The position numbers were made by a program, and so were the translations under genes. From assembly GCA_964244295.1 (NCBI GenBank), contig CAXTIG010000057.1, forward strand, positions 1-35,374: DNA of 35,374 bases. Direction: 5' to 3'. The notes under the pieces are model-generated. The model had not been told where the DNA came from. It worked only from the letters and a program-made list of their open reading frames with translations, and did not search any database. The stretch comes from JAJAZB01 sp964244295 (GTDB lineage Bacteria; Bacteroidota; Bacteroidia; Cytophagales; Spirosomataceae). Below are positions 23,045 through 30,916 of the stretch, in pieces. The first letter of the stretch is position 1; each line of letters begins with the position of its first letter.

Positions 23045-24805
23045 ATGCCGCTGCAAGTCGAAGATTTTACCAACGAGGTTCGCGGAATCGTGTATTCGCT
23101 GAAAGAACTTCAACGGAAGGACCCCGACGCGTACCTGATTTCCGACGTTCGGATGGACAATCCCGACGATCCGGATTTTCCGCTCCAGTTCGTCGATCTG
23201 GTGCAGGAAGGGGGCGGTATTCTGGGCATCGCGCTGGTGGGCTACACCTACGTACTCGAGGAAATGGGCATCCGCTTTGCCAGTCTGGCGGGTACTTCGG
23301 CTGGTTCGATCAACACCATCTTGCTGGCGGCGCTGGGTAAACCCCACGAGCGGAAGAGCGACAAGATTCTGCGCATTCTGGCCAACAAAGATTTCTCGGA
23401 ATTCATGGACGGCGGCTGGGACGTCCGGCAGTTGGTGGGGGCTTTGTCTTCATCGAACCGGGTTCGGACGTGGATGGGCGGCATCGTCGCGGCGGTGGGG
23501 AACCTCGACGAAGTCTTGTTTCGGGACGGCCTGAACCCCGGTAACACGTTTTACCAGTGGATCGAAGGCGTACTGAGCGGGGCCAGCATGGACACGACCG
23601 AAAAACTGCTGGCCAACATGAACGACTTCCCGGAGAGCCTGCTGCCGCAATTCAAGGAAGAAGAACTCGCCCAACTCGCCATCATCGCCGCCGACCTCAC
23701 GACGGAAACCAAGGTGCAGTTTCCGAAAATGAGCGAACTGTACTTTGCCCAGCCCGCCGCCGTGCATCCGGCGCAGTTCGTGCGGGCGTCCATGTCGATT
23801 CCCCTATTTTTTTCGCCGGTCAAACTCGACCTCAGCGCCCTGCCCCGCACCAACACGGCGTACAGCGACCGCTGGTCGGCCCCCGACCTGGGGGCCGGGT
23901 ATTTTGGCCCCATTCCCGAACAGGTGCTGCTGGTGGACGGCGGCATCATGTCCAACTTCCCCATCGACGTTTTTCACGACTGGAAAGGTATTCCAAAACG
24001 GCCCACGTTCGGGGTGCGGCTAGGCCTGGAACGGACCGATTTCAACCGCATCGACAGCATGCTCGACATCATCAACGCCTGCTTCGAGGGCGCGCGCAAC
24101 ATCCGCGATGCCGAGACGATCCAGAGCAGCGACGATTTCAAGGAAATCATCGGATTTATCGACGTTGGGGAACACAACTGGCTCAATTTCAGCATCGACG
24201 ATGCCGCCAAACTCGACCTGTTCCGACGCGGCGCGCAGGCGGCCAGTGATTTTCTGAAGCAATTTGATTGGAAAAAATACAAAAATATCCGCCGGAATCA
24301 GTTGCTTTCCACGGGTCAGGACAGCACCCGCGCCTTGTTTGCCGATAGCAACGTGCTCTGGCGCGTGGGCCTCAACCGCGATAAAAAAACGGTTGACAAA
24401 GTGGAGCGCTTCCGCAAGGCGGGCTACAAACCCGTGATTTTGTGGATCGACAGCGAACCTGCTAACGATTTTATCGAACTGCAATCGCTCCAGTCACTGG
24501 GCATCGGGCACCACACCGCCCTCACCTCGCAGGAAGCTACGAATGTGCTCGCCCGCCAGCGGATCGATCTGATCGTGACCGATTCCAACCGGGAGGGCAA
24601 CCCCGCAGCGGGACTGACCTACTGCCAGCAGTTGCTCCAGACCCACCCGACGATTCCGATCATTCTGCGTTCGCTGACGCTGTCTAACCAACGCAAGCAA
24701 ATCCAGGCAACGCACCCGAACATCGTCGCGCAGACGGGTGAAATCAAGGAGTTGCTCCGGCAGGTGGTGCGGCACTTGCCCGAACCGGCGGCTGGTAAGC
24801 CTTGA
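23045..24805 (+). CDS. patatin-like phospholipase fused to a receiver-like domain
   Basis: A 586-aa protein. Residues about 45-400 are a patatin-like lipase domain: oxyanion GGGILG (56-61), nucleophile G-T-S-A-G with Ser85, and the catalytic-dyad Asp298 in DGG. There is no signal peptide, so it acts in the cytoplasm, probably on phospholipids. Residues about 460-577 look like a response-regulator receiver fold: strand VILWIDSEP with D469, GIGHHTALTSQEATNVL as helix-strand, DLIVTD with D513 at the phosphoacceptor position, and a hydrophobic PIILRSL strand. The second usual acidic residue is S470 and the conserved lysine is unclear, so it may be a pseudo-receiver. Patatins serve as effectors in CBASS anti-phage systems, but no nucleotide cyclase of the CD-NTase type is in the window. 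No partner gene is adjacent, and nothing proves a defence role. Confidence 0.85.
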   Translation: MPLQVEDFTNEVRGIVYSLKELQRKDPDAYLISDVRMDNPDDPDFPLQFVDLVQEGGGILGIALVGYTYVLEEMGIRFASLAGTSAGSINTILLAALGKPHERKSDKILRILANKDFSEFMDGGWDVRQLVGALSSSNRVRTWMGGIVAAVGNLDEVLFRDGLNPGNTFYQWIEGVLSGASMDTTEKLLANMNDFPESLLPQFKEEELAQLAIIAADLTTETKVQFPKMSELYFAQPAAVHPAQFVRASMSIPLFFSPVKLDLSALPRTNTAYSDRWSAPDLGAGYFGPIPEQVLLVDGGIMSNFPIDVFHDWKGIPKRPTFGVRLGLERTDFNRIDSMLDIINACFEGARNIRDAETIQSSDDFKEIIGFIDVGEHNWLNFSIDDAAKLDLFRRGAQAASDFLKQFDWKKYKNIRRNQLLSTGQDSTRALFADSNVLWRVGLNRDKKTVDKVERFRKAGYKPVILWIDSEPANDFIELQSLQSLGIGHHTALTSQEATNVLARQRIDLIVTDSNREGNPAAGLTYCQQLLQTHPTIPIILRSLTLSNQRKQIQATHPNIVAQTGEIKELLRQVVRHLPEPAAGKP

Positions 24806-24887
24806 TGGGTAGGAACGAACGTTGGAGGGTTGGGGTGTGGGAAGGGTGTCTGGTTTGGCTTTTGAGTTTTCAACAAAAAAAAGGGTT

Positions 24888-24986
24888 GTCATCCCGACGC
24901 AGGAGGGATCTCGTTAAAGGACCGAGTTACTGGTTACAGGCAATCGTCTCGGAAGGCCAACGAGATCCCTCCTGCGTCGGGATGAC
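24888..24986. repeat. GTCATCCCGACGCAGGAGGG hairpin
   Basis: 26-bp perfect arms: the left starts GTCATCCCGACGCAGGAGGG and the right ends CCCTCCTGCGTCGGGATGAC, with a loop of about 47 bp. It lies between convergent genes (patatin and DUF805) and can serve as a terminator. Confidence 0.85.
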
Positions 24987-25032
24987 AGCCTCTGTGGAAC
25001 AGGCTACTCTTCTCAGAATCAAAATTGCTTCT

Positions 25033-25404
25033 TTACTTTTTGGGATCTGCTCCGTATTCGTTTCCGCCCGCCGTTCCTTCGGTACAAGCCAGCACCAGGT
25101 TATAAACCGGAATCAGCGCGTACCACCCGCTCTTCCCCACGTCGTGCATCCGGCGGACGGCCACCGCGATGGAAGGGATCAGCACCGCCAGGGCGTACAG
25201 TGTGCTCAACAGGCCGATGAACGACGCACCATCGAGCGCCATGCCGATGACATTGAAGCTGATGGAAACGAGGACGTTGACCAGGAAAAAATACCAATAT
25301 TCGCTCCGTCTGGCCCGTCCGTCGAAATCAGCAACTTTTTTCAGGACGGTGACGTAATTGGTCAGGATCGAAGAGCCTGCGGGAGATTGGGTTGAGGCAT
25401 TCAT
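25033..25404 (-). CDS. DUF805 family membrane protein
   Basis: A 123-aa inner-membrane protein with a DUF805 core: FDGRARRSEYWYFFLVN (27-43) and the C-terminal motif VRRMHDVGKSGWYALIP (83-99). There are three hydrophobic segments. DUF805 proteins have no settled function. A good promoter (TTG, 20-bp spacer, TACTTTTG) lies 64-94 bp upstream on the minus strand. It converges with the patatin gene across a perfect-arm hairpin. Confidence 0.92.
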   Translation of the reverse strand: MNASTQSPAGSSILTNYVTVLKKVADFDGRARRSEYWYFFLVNVLVSISFNVIGMALDGASFIGLLSTLYALAVLIPSIAVAVRRMHDVGKSGWYALIPVYNLVLACTEGTAGGNEYGADPKK

Positions 25405-25467
25405 TGGAGAGGAGTTGTTTAGTAGGGGTTTTCAGTTGCCGACTGGTTTGTTGCCGAACTGATGGGT

Positions 25468-25498
25468 CAAAAGTAGAGGCTTGCGGAAGGGCCACCAA
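25468..25498 (-). promoter_or_regulatory. promoter of DUF805 gene
   Basis: Minus strand TTG (25498-25496), 20-bp spacer, TACTTTTG (25475-25468), which matches the Bacteroidota consensus in both boxes. The ATG at 25404 follows 63 bp later. Confidence 0.65.
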
Positions 25499-25565
25499 TC
25501 TGAAATCGGCAGTTGGTAGGTAAAACGGAATGCGAGGTAGGAAAATGGAAATAACAAGCGGCGGG

Positions 25566-25645
25566 GTCACCCTGAGCGTAGTCGAAGGGTGTGCGGCTGG
25601 TCAGCGCTGGCCCACCGCACACCCTTCGACTACGCTCAGGGTGAC
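25566..25645. repeat. GTCACCCTGAGCGTAGTC hairpin, copy B
   Basis: 80-bp copy of 22835-22915. Left arm GCGTAGTC pairs with GACTACGC; in copy A the same positions are GCGGAGTC with GACTCCGC, so a T-A pair replaces G-C. One base is missing in the centre. The central segment is otherwise the same. Confidence 0.85.
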
Positions 25646-25689
25646 CCGCACGCCCAAAAAACATCGTCAATTATTTCCCAAATTCACCC

Positions 25690-26502
25690 ATGTCAACCAC
25701 CAACCACTACGCCATCCGGGGAGGAGTGGCGGGCCGGGAACGCCTGCGGGTGCTTTCCCGCACGATGCAACCGGGCACCACGGCACTGTTCGATCGTCTG
25801 CACATCGGCGACGGGCTGCGCTGCCTCGACGTGGGTTGCGGCGGCGGCGATGTGACCCTGGAACTCGCCCGACGGGTGGCCCCGGTGGGTCGGGTGATCG
25901 GGGTGGATGTGGACGAGACCAAACTCGACCTCGCCCGCCGGGAGGCCGAAGAGGCGGGAATCCGCAACGTCGAGTACCGCTTACTCGACATCCGCACGGC
26001 AGACGCCGGAACCGACTTTGACGTGGTGTACGCCCGCTTTTTGCTTTCGCACCTCGCCGACCCGGCTCGCGTCCTCGCGGCGTTTTACCGGCACCTGCGC
26101 CCCGGCGGTCTGGTCGTGGTCGAAGACGTTGATTTCAGCGGTTCCTTCACCTGGCCTGACTCGCCCGCGTTTAGGCGCTACCAGAAATTATACGGCGCGG
26201 TGGTGCAACAGCGCGGCGGCAACGCCAACCTCGGTCTACAATTGCCTATTTTGCTGGCCGACGCGGGTTTCGGGCAGGTGGGCCTGCACCTCGTCCAACC
26301 CGCCGCCACCCAGGGCGAGGCGAAGTTGCTCAACCCGCTCACGATGGAAAATATCGCCGATGCCGTGCTCCAGGACGGTTTGGCTTCGCGGGAAGAACTT
26401 GATGAACTAATTCGGCAGCTCTACGACTTTGCCGCCAATCCCCGCACGGTAGCCGGGGCACCGCGCATCGTGCAGACATGGGGCCGTCGGGCGGGTTTCT
26501 GA
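25690..26502 (+). CDS. class I SAM-dependent methyltransferase
   Basis: A 270-aa cytoplasmic methyltransferase. The SAM-binding motif I is LDVGCGGGD (46-54), the acidic residue at the end of strand 2 is in GVDVDE (71-76), and FDVVYARFLLSHLADP serves as motif IV-type region. The substrate cannot be told; the fold is close to ubiquinone/sterol-like small-molecule methyltransferases. It starts at ATG 25690 about 45 bp after a hairpin repeat, and has no clear operon partner. Confidence 0.9.
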   Translation: MSTTNHYAIRGGVAGRERLRVLSRTMQPGTTALFDRLHIGDGLRCLDVGCGGGDVTLELARRVAPVGRVIGVDVDETKLDLARREAEEAGIRNVEYRLLDIRTADAGTDFDVVYARFLLSHLADPARVLAAFYRHLRPGGLVVVEDVDFSGSFTWPDSPAFRRYQKLYGAVVQQRGGNANLGLQLPILLADAGFGQVGLHLVQPAATQGEAKLLNPLTMENIADAVLQDGLASREELDELIRQLYDFAANPRTVAGAPRIVQTWGRRAGF

Positions 26503-26678
26503 ATGCGAATCACCCTCTGGTGCAAAAGACCTCCTGATACAGATTTGTACTCCTTGCGGGGCGAACTGTTCGGTACCCGTTCCGACTCGTTGCGTTTGTT
26601 CCTTCCTGCTTTCCGGGCTGGAATGGTCTTTTATTGGCAATCGGCAATACTCATGTTTCATCAACCAACAAAAACACC

Positions 26679-27215
26679 ATGGACAGCATCAATCAACAAC
26701 AGCCTGAAGAAAATCATGACGATCTAACCGGCGCGGAAGCCGGGAAAAAACTAAAAGGGTTGGCCAGCCAGAGCAACACGTGTTATTTCTGCACGAAAAT
26801 CACGACCGGCGCCCCGTTGAAAGTACGGCCCATGGCGGTGCAAAAGGTGGATGAACGGGGCAATTTCTGGTTTTTGAGTGCCGACGATAGCCATAAAAAC
26901 GCGGATATCCAGGCCGATAACCGCGTCCAGCTTTTATTTCAGGGTTCGGCCCATTCCGATTTCCTCAGCGTGTACGGGATGGCCACCATCTCTAAAGACA
27001 AACAACTGATCAAGGAACTTTGGGAGCCTATTCTGAAAACGTGGTTTACCGAAGGAGAAGATGACCCCCGGATTACGGTGCTCAAAGTCGAAGCCCAGGA
27101 AGGGTATTATTGGGACAACAAACACGGCAATGCCGTGGCCTTTGTGAAGATGGCAGCGGGCGCAATCCTGGGCAAAACCCTCGACGACTCGATTGAGGGA
27201 AAGCTGCGCGTTTAA
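26679..27215 (+). CDS. pyridoxamine 5'-phosphate oxidase-fold protein, general stress type
   Basis: A 178-aa member of the PNPOx-like FMN-binding split-barrel group related to general stress protein 26. Visible blocks include KVRPMAVQKVDERGNFWFLSADDSHKN (the flavin-binding strand pair) and VQLLFQGSAHSDFLSVYGMATI, with WFTEGEDDPRITVLKVEAQEGYYWD near the end. Members bind FMN, F420 or heme; cofactor and substrate are unknown here. ATG 26679 gives the usual length; the earlier in-frame ATG at 26634 adds unrelated residues. Confidence 0.88.
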   Translation: MDSINQQQPEENHDDLTGAEAGKKLKGLASQSNTCYFCTKITTGAPLKVRPMAVQKVDERGNFWFLSADDSHKNADIQADNRVQLLFQGSAHSDFLSVYGMATISKDKQLIKELWEPILKTWFTEGEDDPRITVLKVEAQEGYYWDNKHGNAVAFVKMAAGAILGKTLDDSIEGKLRV

Positions 27216-27248
27216 CCCCATCCTGCCGCAGAATCAGATTTTTCTTCG

Positions 27249-27321
27249 TTATTCGTCGTATTCACCGACTGTTCGCAAAGAGTGCAAGCCTCTTCGAACA
27301 ATCGGTGAATACGACGAATAA
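27249..27321. repeat. TTATTCGTCGTATTCACCGA hairpin
   Basis: 27-bp arms at 27249-27275 and 27295-27321 with one mismatch by eye, left starting TTATTCGTCGTATTCACC. It lies 34 bp after the PNPOx-like gene stop and 49 bp before the CDF gene start. Confidence 0.75.
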
Positions 27322-27369
27322 TCGTCGGTGGGCGAGCAGGTCCCGTGTACCATCAATCCGCTCCCAACC

Positions 27370-28284
27370 ATGCCCGCTTCCAAAACGCCGATTTACAGCG
27401 CGTTAGCCGCCAACGTAGCCATTGCCCTGACCAAGTTTATTGCGGCGGGCGTGACGGTAGTTCGGCGATGATTTCAGAAGGAATCCATTCGCTGGTCGAT
27501 TCGCTGAATGAAGTGTTGCTCCTGCTGGGCATCCGGCGCAGTCAGCGACCCGCCGACGACCAACGGCCTTTCGGCTACGGCAAGGAGCTGTATTTCTGGG
27601 CGTTCATTGTTTCCATTCTCATTTTTGGCGGGGGCGGGGGCGTATCGTTCTACGAGGGAATCACCCACCTGCAACATCCTGAGTTAATTACCAACCCAAG
27701 CTGGAATTACGTCGTGCTCGGCATCGCCTTCGTGCTGGACGGCTTTTCTTTCCTCACCGCCCTCAACGAATTTAACCGGCAACGGGGCAGTCAGCCCTTT
27801 TGGGTAGCCGTCAAACGGAGTAAAGACCCCTCCACCTTTGTGGTGTTGTTTGAAGACGCGGCCGACGTGCTGGGGGTTGATCGTGGCATTTTTGGGCGTT
27901 TTCTTGGGCCATCAACTGGCCAATCCGTATTTTGACGGCGCCGCCTCCATCGTGATCGGACTCATCCTAACGGCGGTTTCGGTGGTGCTGGCTCGCGAAA
28001 GTCGAAGTCTGCTGATGGGCGAAAGCGCCGATCCGGTGGCGGTGCGCAAGGTGCTGGCGTTGGTCGAAGGGGATGAGGCCGTGGGCAGGGTCTTGCAGTC
28101 GCCTTCGATGTACCTGGGTCCGGAAGAGGTTTTTCTGGTGCTGGTTATCGACTTCCGTCCCGACCTGACTACTGGCCAGATTACCCAGGCGGTTACCCGG
28201 ATTCGGACTACCGTGCAACAGGAATTTCCAATCGTCAAACAAATTTTCATCGAAGCCGGAGTGGCTGCCCCGTCACCGGCGTGA
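27370..28284 (+). pseudogene. cation diffusion facilitator with two compensating frameshifts
   Basis: Divalent-metal/proton antiporter of the CDF family (zinc, cobalt, iron or manganese). The homology is continuous from ATG 27370 to 28284, 305 codons in total, but in three frame segments. The first segment (MPASKTPIYSALAANVAIALTKF) loses one base near 27455 before GSSAMISEGIHSLVDSLNE, where metal residues H and D lie. The second segment gains a base in a G5 run at 27872-27876 before LIVAFLGVFLGHQLANPYFDGAASI. Transmembrane helices and the cytoplasmic C-terminal domain are otherwise intact. The two indels cancel, and one is in a homopolymer, so sequencing error is as likely as decay. Confidence 0.85.
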
Positions 28285-28359
28285 GCGTTGCCTACTGCTT
28301 TTCTTGCCGAAGCGGTTTAGTTCTTCGCTCGAAATGAGCAAGACCCAGTCCGTGCCGTT

Positions 28360-30009
28360 TCAGGCTAAAACGCTTCCTCCCTCCACCACTTCCGTTCGCT
28401 GGGTTTCTACGAAATACATATCGATTTCGCCTTTGTTTTTAGCGAGAATTTTCCCCCGGTGCGTGCAGTTGAAGTGTTCCTGGATGAGTTCGTAGGTGGT
28501 TCCCGACACGTTGATTTTACCCGCTACGCTGCTGCTTTCCATTCGGGAGGCAATGTTGACCGTATCGCCCCAGATGTCGTAGGCAAACTTTTTCTCCCCC
28601 ACGACCCCCGCCACGACGGGGCCGGTGTGGATGCCGATGCGGATTTCGAGCAGGGGTTTGTTCTCGCGATCCCGCTGGTTTTGCCACACTTCCATAAAGG
28701 CCTGCATGGCCTGGGCGGCCCGCACGATCCGCAAGGGGTGGCCCGGATCCGGGTCGGGCAGGCCCCCGGCACACATGTAGGAATCGCCGATGGTTTTGAT
28801 TTTTTCCAGGCCGTACACCCCCACGATGCTGTCGAAGGCTTTGAAGCAGTAATCGAGATCGGCAACGAGTTCCCGGGCCGGAATTTTCTCCGCAATCTGG
28901 CTGAACCCTTTGAAGTCGGTGAAGAGCACCGATACCTGCTCGTAGCTCTGGGTTTGAGCAAAGCCCTTGATCTTGAGTTCACCCGCCACGGCGGCGGGCA
29001 AAATGTTGAGCAGCAATTTTTCGGCCCGTTGGCGCTCCTGCTCAATCATCGCGTTTTTATCGCTGAGTTGACTGTTGTGGCGTTTCATCACGAGCGATCG
29101 GTTGAAAAAGCCAATCGCAGCACCCAGCACCAACACCGAAATCGCGATGAGCATATTGCGTTCGGCCTGACGCTGCCCGATTTCTGCTTGTTGTTGATTG
29201 AGTTGCGCCCGCTGCTGCCCGATTTCCAGGGAATCCTGCAACGCGAGGTAGGCCAGGGAGTCCACGGCCAATTTTTGCCGGGCCAGGAGCAACGCCGTTT
29301 TCACCTGTTGCTCGGTCATCGTTGAAATCACCTGCCGCTGCGAACTAACGGCGACATTGAGCAGGCGCTTGTCGGTGCTCAGGCGTTTTGTTTCGCTGGC
29401 GAGCTGGCGCTTGTCGGCGTCTAAGCGCTGGCTGAGGGTGTCGAGGTCGTTGCGCTCGCGGTTGATTTCGGCCAGGCGAATGCTGAGCAGGCGATTTTCC
29501 TCCTGCACCTGTTCGTAGTCGCGCTTTGCCCCGCCCGCACCCGGCGAAAGTTCTCCCTGAATGATGGCGATTTTACGGTCAAGCAGGGCGACGTCCTGAT
29601 TTTTCCCACGGGCCTGAGCCAACTCGCGCATGAGGACCAGGTGCTTCCGCAGTTCGGCCATCGAACCTCCCGGCAGGAGCAGCGCGTAAGCCAGGTCGAG
29701 TTTTTCGGTGGCTTCCTTACCGTCTTTTTTCAACCAGAGCACGGCCGCCTGCTGCCGCATGGCGGCCACGCGACGGGTAAGATCGCGCCGACTCAGGGCC
29801 ATTTCGTAGGCCCGATCGGCTTTGGAGAGTGCTTCAGGAAAGCGCTTGTCTTGGGCGTAAAGGGCCGAAAGTTCGATCAGTTTATCGATCTGAGCCGACG
29901 GTTGGGTGAGGTTGCGCAGGCGTTGTTCTTCCTGCAAAATCCGATCGGATTGGGCCGAGGCCCAGGCGCTCGCCAGCAGTAGCACTAGCAGGAATAAAGT
30001 GCGTTTCAT
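28360..30009 (-). CDS. class III adenylate cyclase with exported helical sensor region
   Basis: Makes cAMP from ATP. The protein is 549 aa. It has a signal peptide or N-terminal anchor (1-20), a TPR-like helical region 25-145, a long coiled coil about 165-283, a transmembrane helix about 286-303, a short linker coil, and the class III cyclase domain about 355-535. Metal-binding residues are D365 (FTDFKGFS) and D409 (IGDSY). Purine-specifying residues are K405 and D478 (KTIGDS, YDIWGD), the pair typical of adenylate cyclases. N485 and R489 complete the active site. The architecture implies that an envelope signal is passed through the coiled coil to the cytoplasmic catalytic domain. A TAnnTTTG box lies 43 bp upstream. 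Confidence 0.95.
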   Translation of the reverse strand: MKRTLFLLVLLLASAWASAQSDRILQEEQRLRNLTQPSAQIDKLIELSALYAQDKRFPEALSKADRAYEMALSRRDLTRRVAAMRQQAAVLWLKKDGKEATEKLDLAYALLLPGGSMAELRKHLVLMRELAQARGKNQDVALLDRKIAIIQGELSPGAGGAKRDYEQVQEENRLLSIRLAEINRERNDLDTLSQRLDADKRQLASETKRLSTDKRLLNVAVSSQRQVISTMTEQQVKTALLLARQKLAVDSLAYLALQDSLEIGQQRAQLNQQQAEIGQRQAERNMLIAISVLVLGAAIGFFNRSLVMKRHNSQLSDKNAMIEQERQRAEKLLLNILPAAVAGELKIKGFAQTQSYEQVSVLFTDFKGFSQIAEKIPARELVADLDYCFKAFDSIVGVYGLEKIKTIGDSYMCAGGLPDPDPGHPLRIVRAAQAMQAFMEVWQNQRDRENKPLLEIRIGIHTGPVVAGVVGEKKFAYDIWGDTVNIASRMESSSVAGKINVSGTTYELIQEHFNCTHRGKILAKNKGEIDMYFVETQRTEVVEGGSVLA

Positions 30010-30051
30010 GAAGAGGATGAAAAGGTTGCCTTCGTCGATTGGCAGACTGGA

Positions 30052-30059
30052 CAAAGATA
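30052..30059 (-). promoter_or_regulatory. -7 promoter box for adenylate cyclase
   Basis: Minus strand TATCTTTG, perfect TAnnTTTG, 43 bp before the ATG at 30009. No clear -33 TTG was seen. Confidence 0.5.
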
Positions 30060-30420
30060 GCATCCACCATAACTTTTTCCAGCAGCATCGCTGGCTTTGT
30101 TCGCGGCAACCCGGCATTTGATCCGACACCGTGCCCCGGCATTCGGGGGCGTCGTTCCGAATGGCCTTTGCAATTCCAATCTTCTCAAAACCAATTCCAT
30201 CCGCGCCCCGTACAATTCATCCGCTTCTTTTCTGCCTCCCGTTATTGCCGCCTGCCGGGAGTTATTCACTCGATTCCTCCTCCGGTTGATTGGTCGTCGC
30301 TTTCCCACCTGCCGCCCGGCTACTTTTACTTCGCTCAGGCCAGCCAATGTTCCGTTGTTCTCGCCTCTCCCGATGTACCGTTTCAGGCCGTATTCCGTAC
30401 CCTTTATTCTTTTTTTAACC
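30060..30420. other. divergent intergenic region without recognised gene
   Basis: Between the adenylate cyclase promoter and the unknown 30421 gene. Open frames on both strands here look like random extensions without family match. A weak -7 box TACTTTTA is at 30321-30328. No long hairpin is present, unlike most gaps of this size in the window. Confidence 0.5.
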
Positions 30421-30783
30421 GTGGCAAACGTCAAAACAATCCGCGATGAATGGGCCGTGAAAGACCTGGAAGATGGGTCTTCGCTCCACATTACCGTAGT
30501 CGACTGCACCGAATTAGGCAACCAATCCTTGCCCGGCGTACAGGTGCTCTACCTGGGCCAGATTATCAACTACGAGCCGCTCATCACCGAACGCTGGGCC
30601 TACCAGGCCACCAAAGCCGGGGTGTCGGAATACCTGCTGGAAGACTATTCCTGGCTGGTTCACGACGATCAGTACATCAAAAATTCGTTGCTCGTCGGGT
30701 CGCCCCTGAAGGCCAGGGTAGAAGTAAAAACCCGCAGTTCGAAGCCCGTGGTGAAGGAGTATGACTTGCCGTTTGGGGTTTAA
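30421..30783 (+). CDS. hypothetical cytoplasmic protein (120 aa)
   Basis: Not recognised. Starts at GTG 30421 (MANVKTIRDEW). The protein has no signal or membrane segment, and looks alpha/beta with short strands (SLHITVVDC, VQVLYLGQIINYEPLI) and a helical WAYQATKAGVSEYLLEDYSWL part. The upstream extension of the frame is probably not translated because it is proline/arginine-rich and has no family-like content. It is divergent from the adenylate cyclase. No promoter with a good match is seen. Confidence 0.6.
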   Translation: MANVKTIRDEWAVKDLEDGSSLHITVVDCTELGNQSLPGVQVLYLGQIINYEPLITERWAYQATKAGVSEYLLEDYSWLVHDDQYIKNSLLVGSPLKARVEVKTRSSKPVVKEYDLPFGV

Positions 30784-30916
30784 CTACTCGTAAGGCCGCA
30801 CGACGGTGGAATTTCCGGAGCATCTTTACAAACTCCGGTTGGTGGGTGACCGGCTCCTTCGCACTTAATAAATAGCCAGCCAATAAATTCGTGCTCGCGG
30901 GTCTGAACCACCCGGT

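Noticed and set aside
23045..24805. CBASS operon around the patatin
   Set aside because: No CD-NTase, ubiquitin-like ligase or peptidase partner gene is adjacent; only the effector-like fold is present.
22835..25645. CRISPR array from the similar hairpin copies
   Set aside because: Copies are 2.7 kb apart and lack regular spacers.
30097..30420. Upstream extension of the 30421 gene
   Set aside because: Residues are proline/arginine-rich and unlike a protein start; GTG 30421 gives a compact protein.
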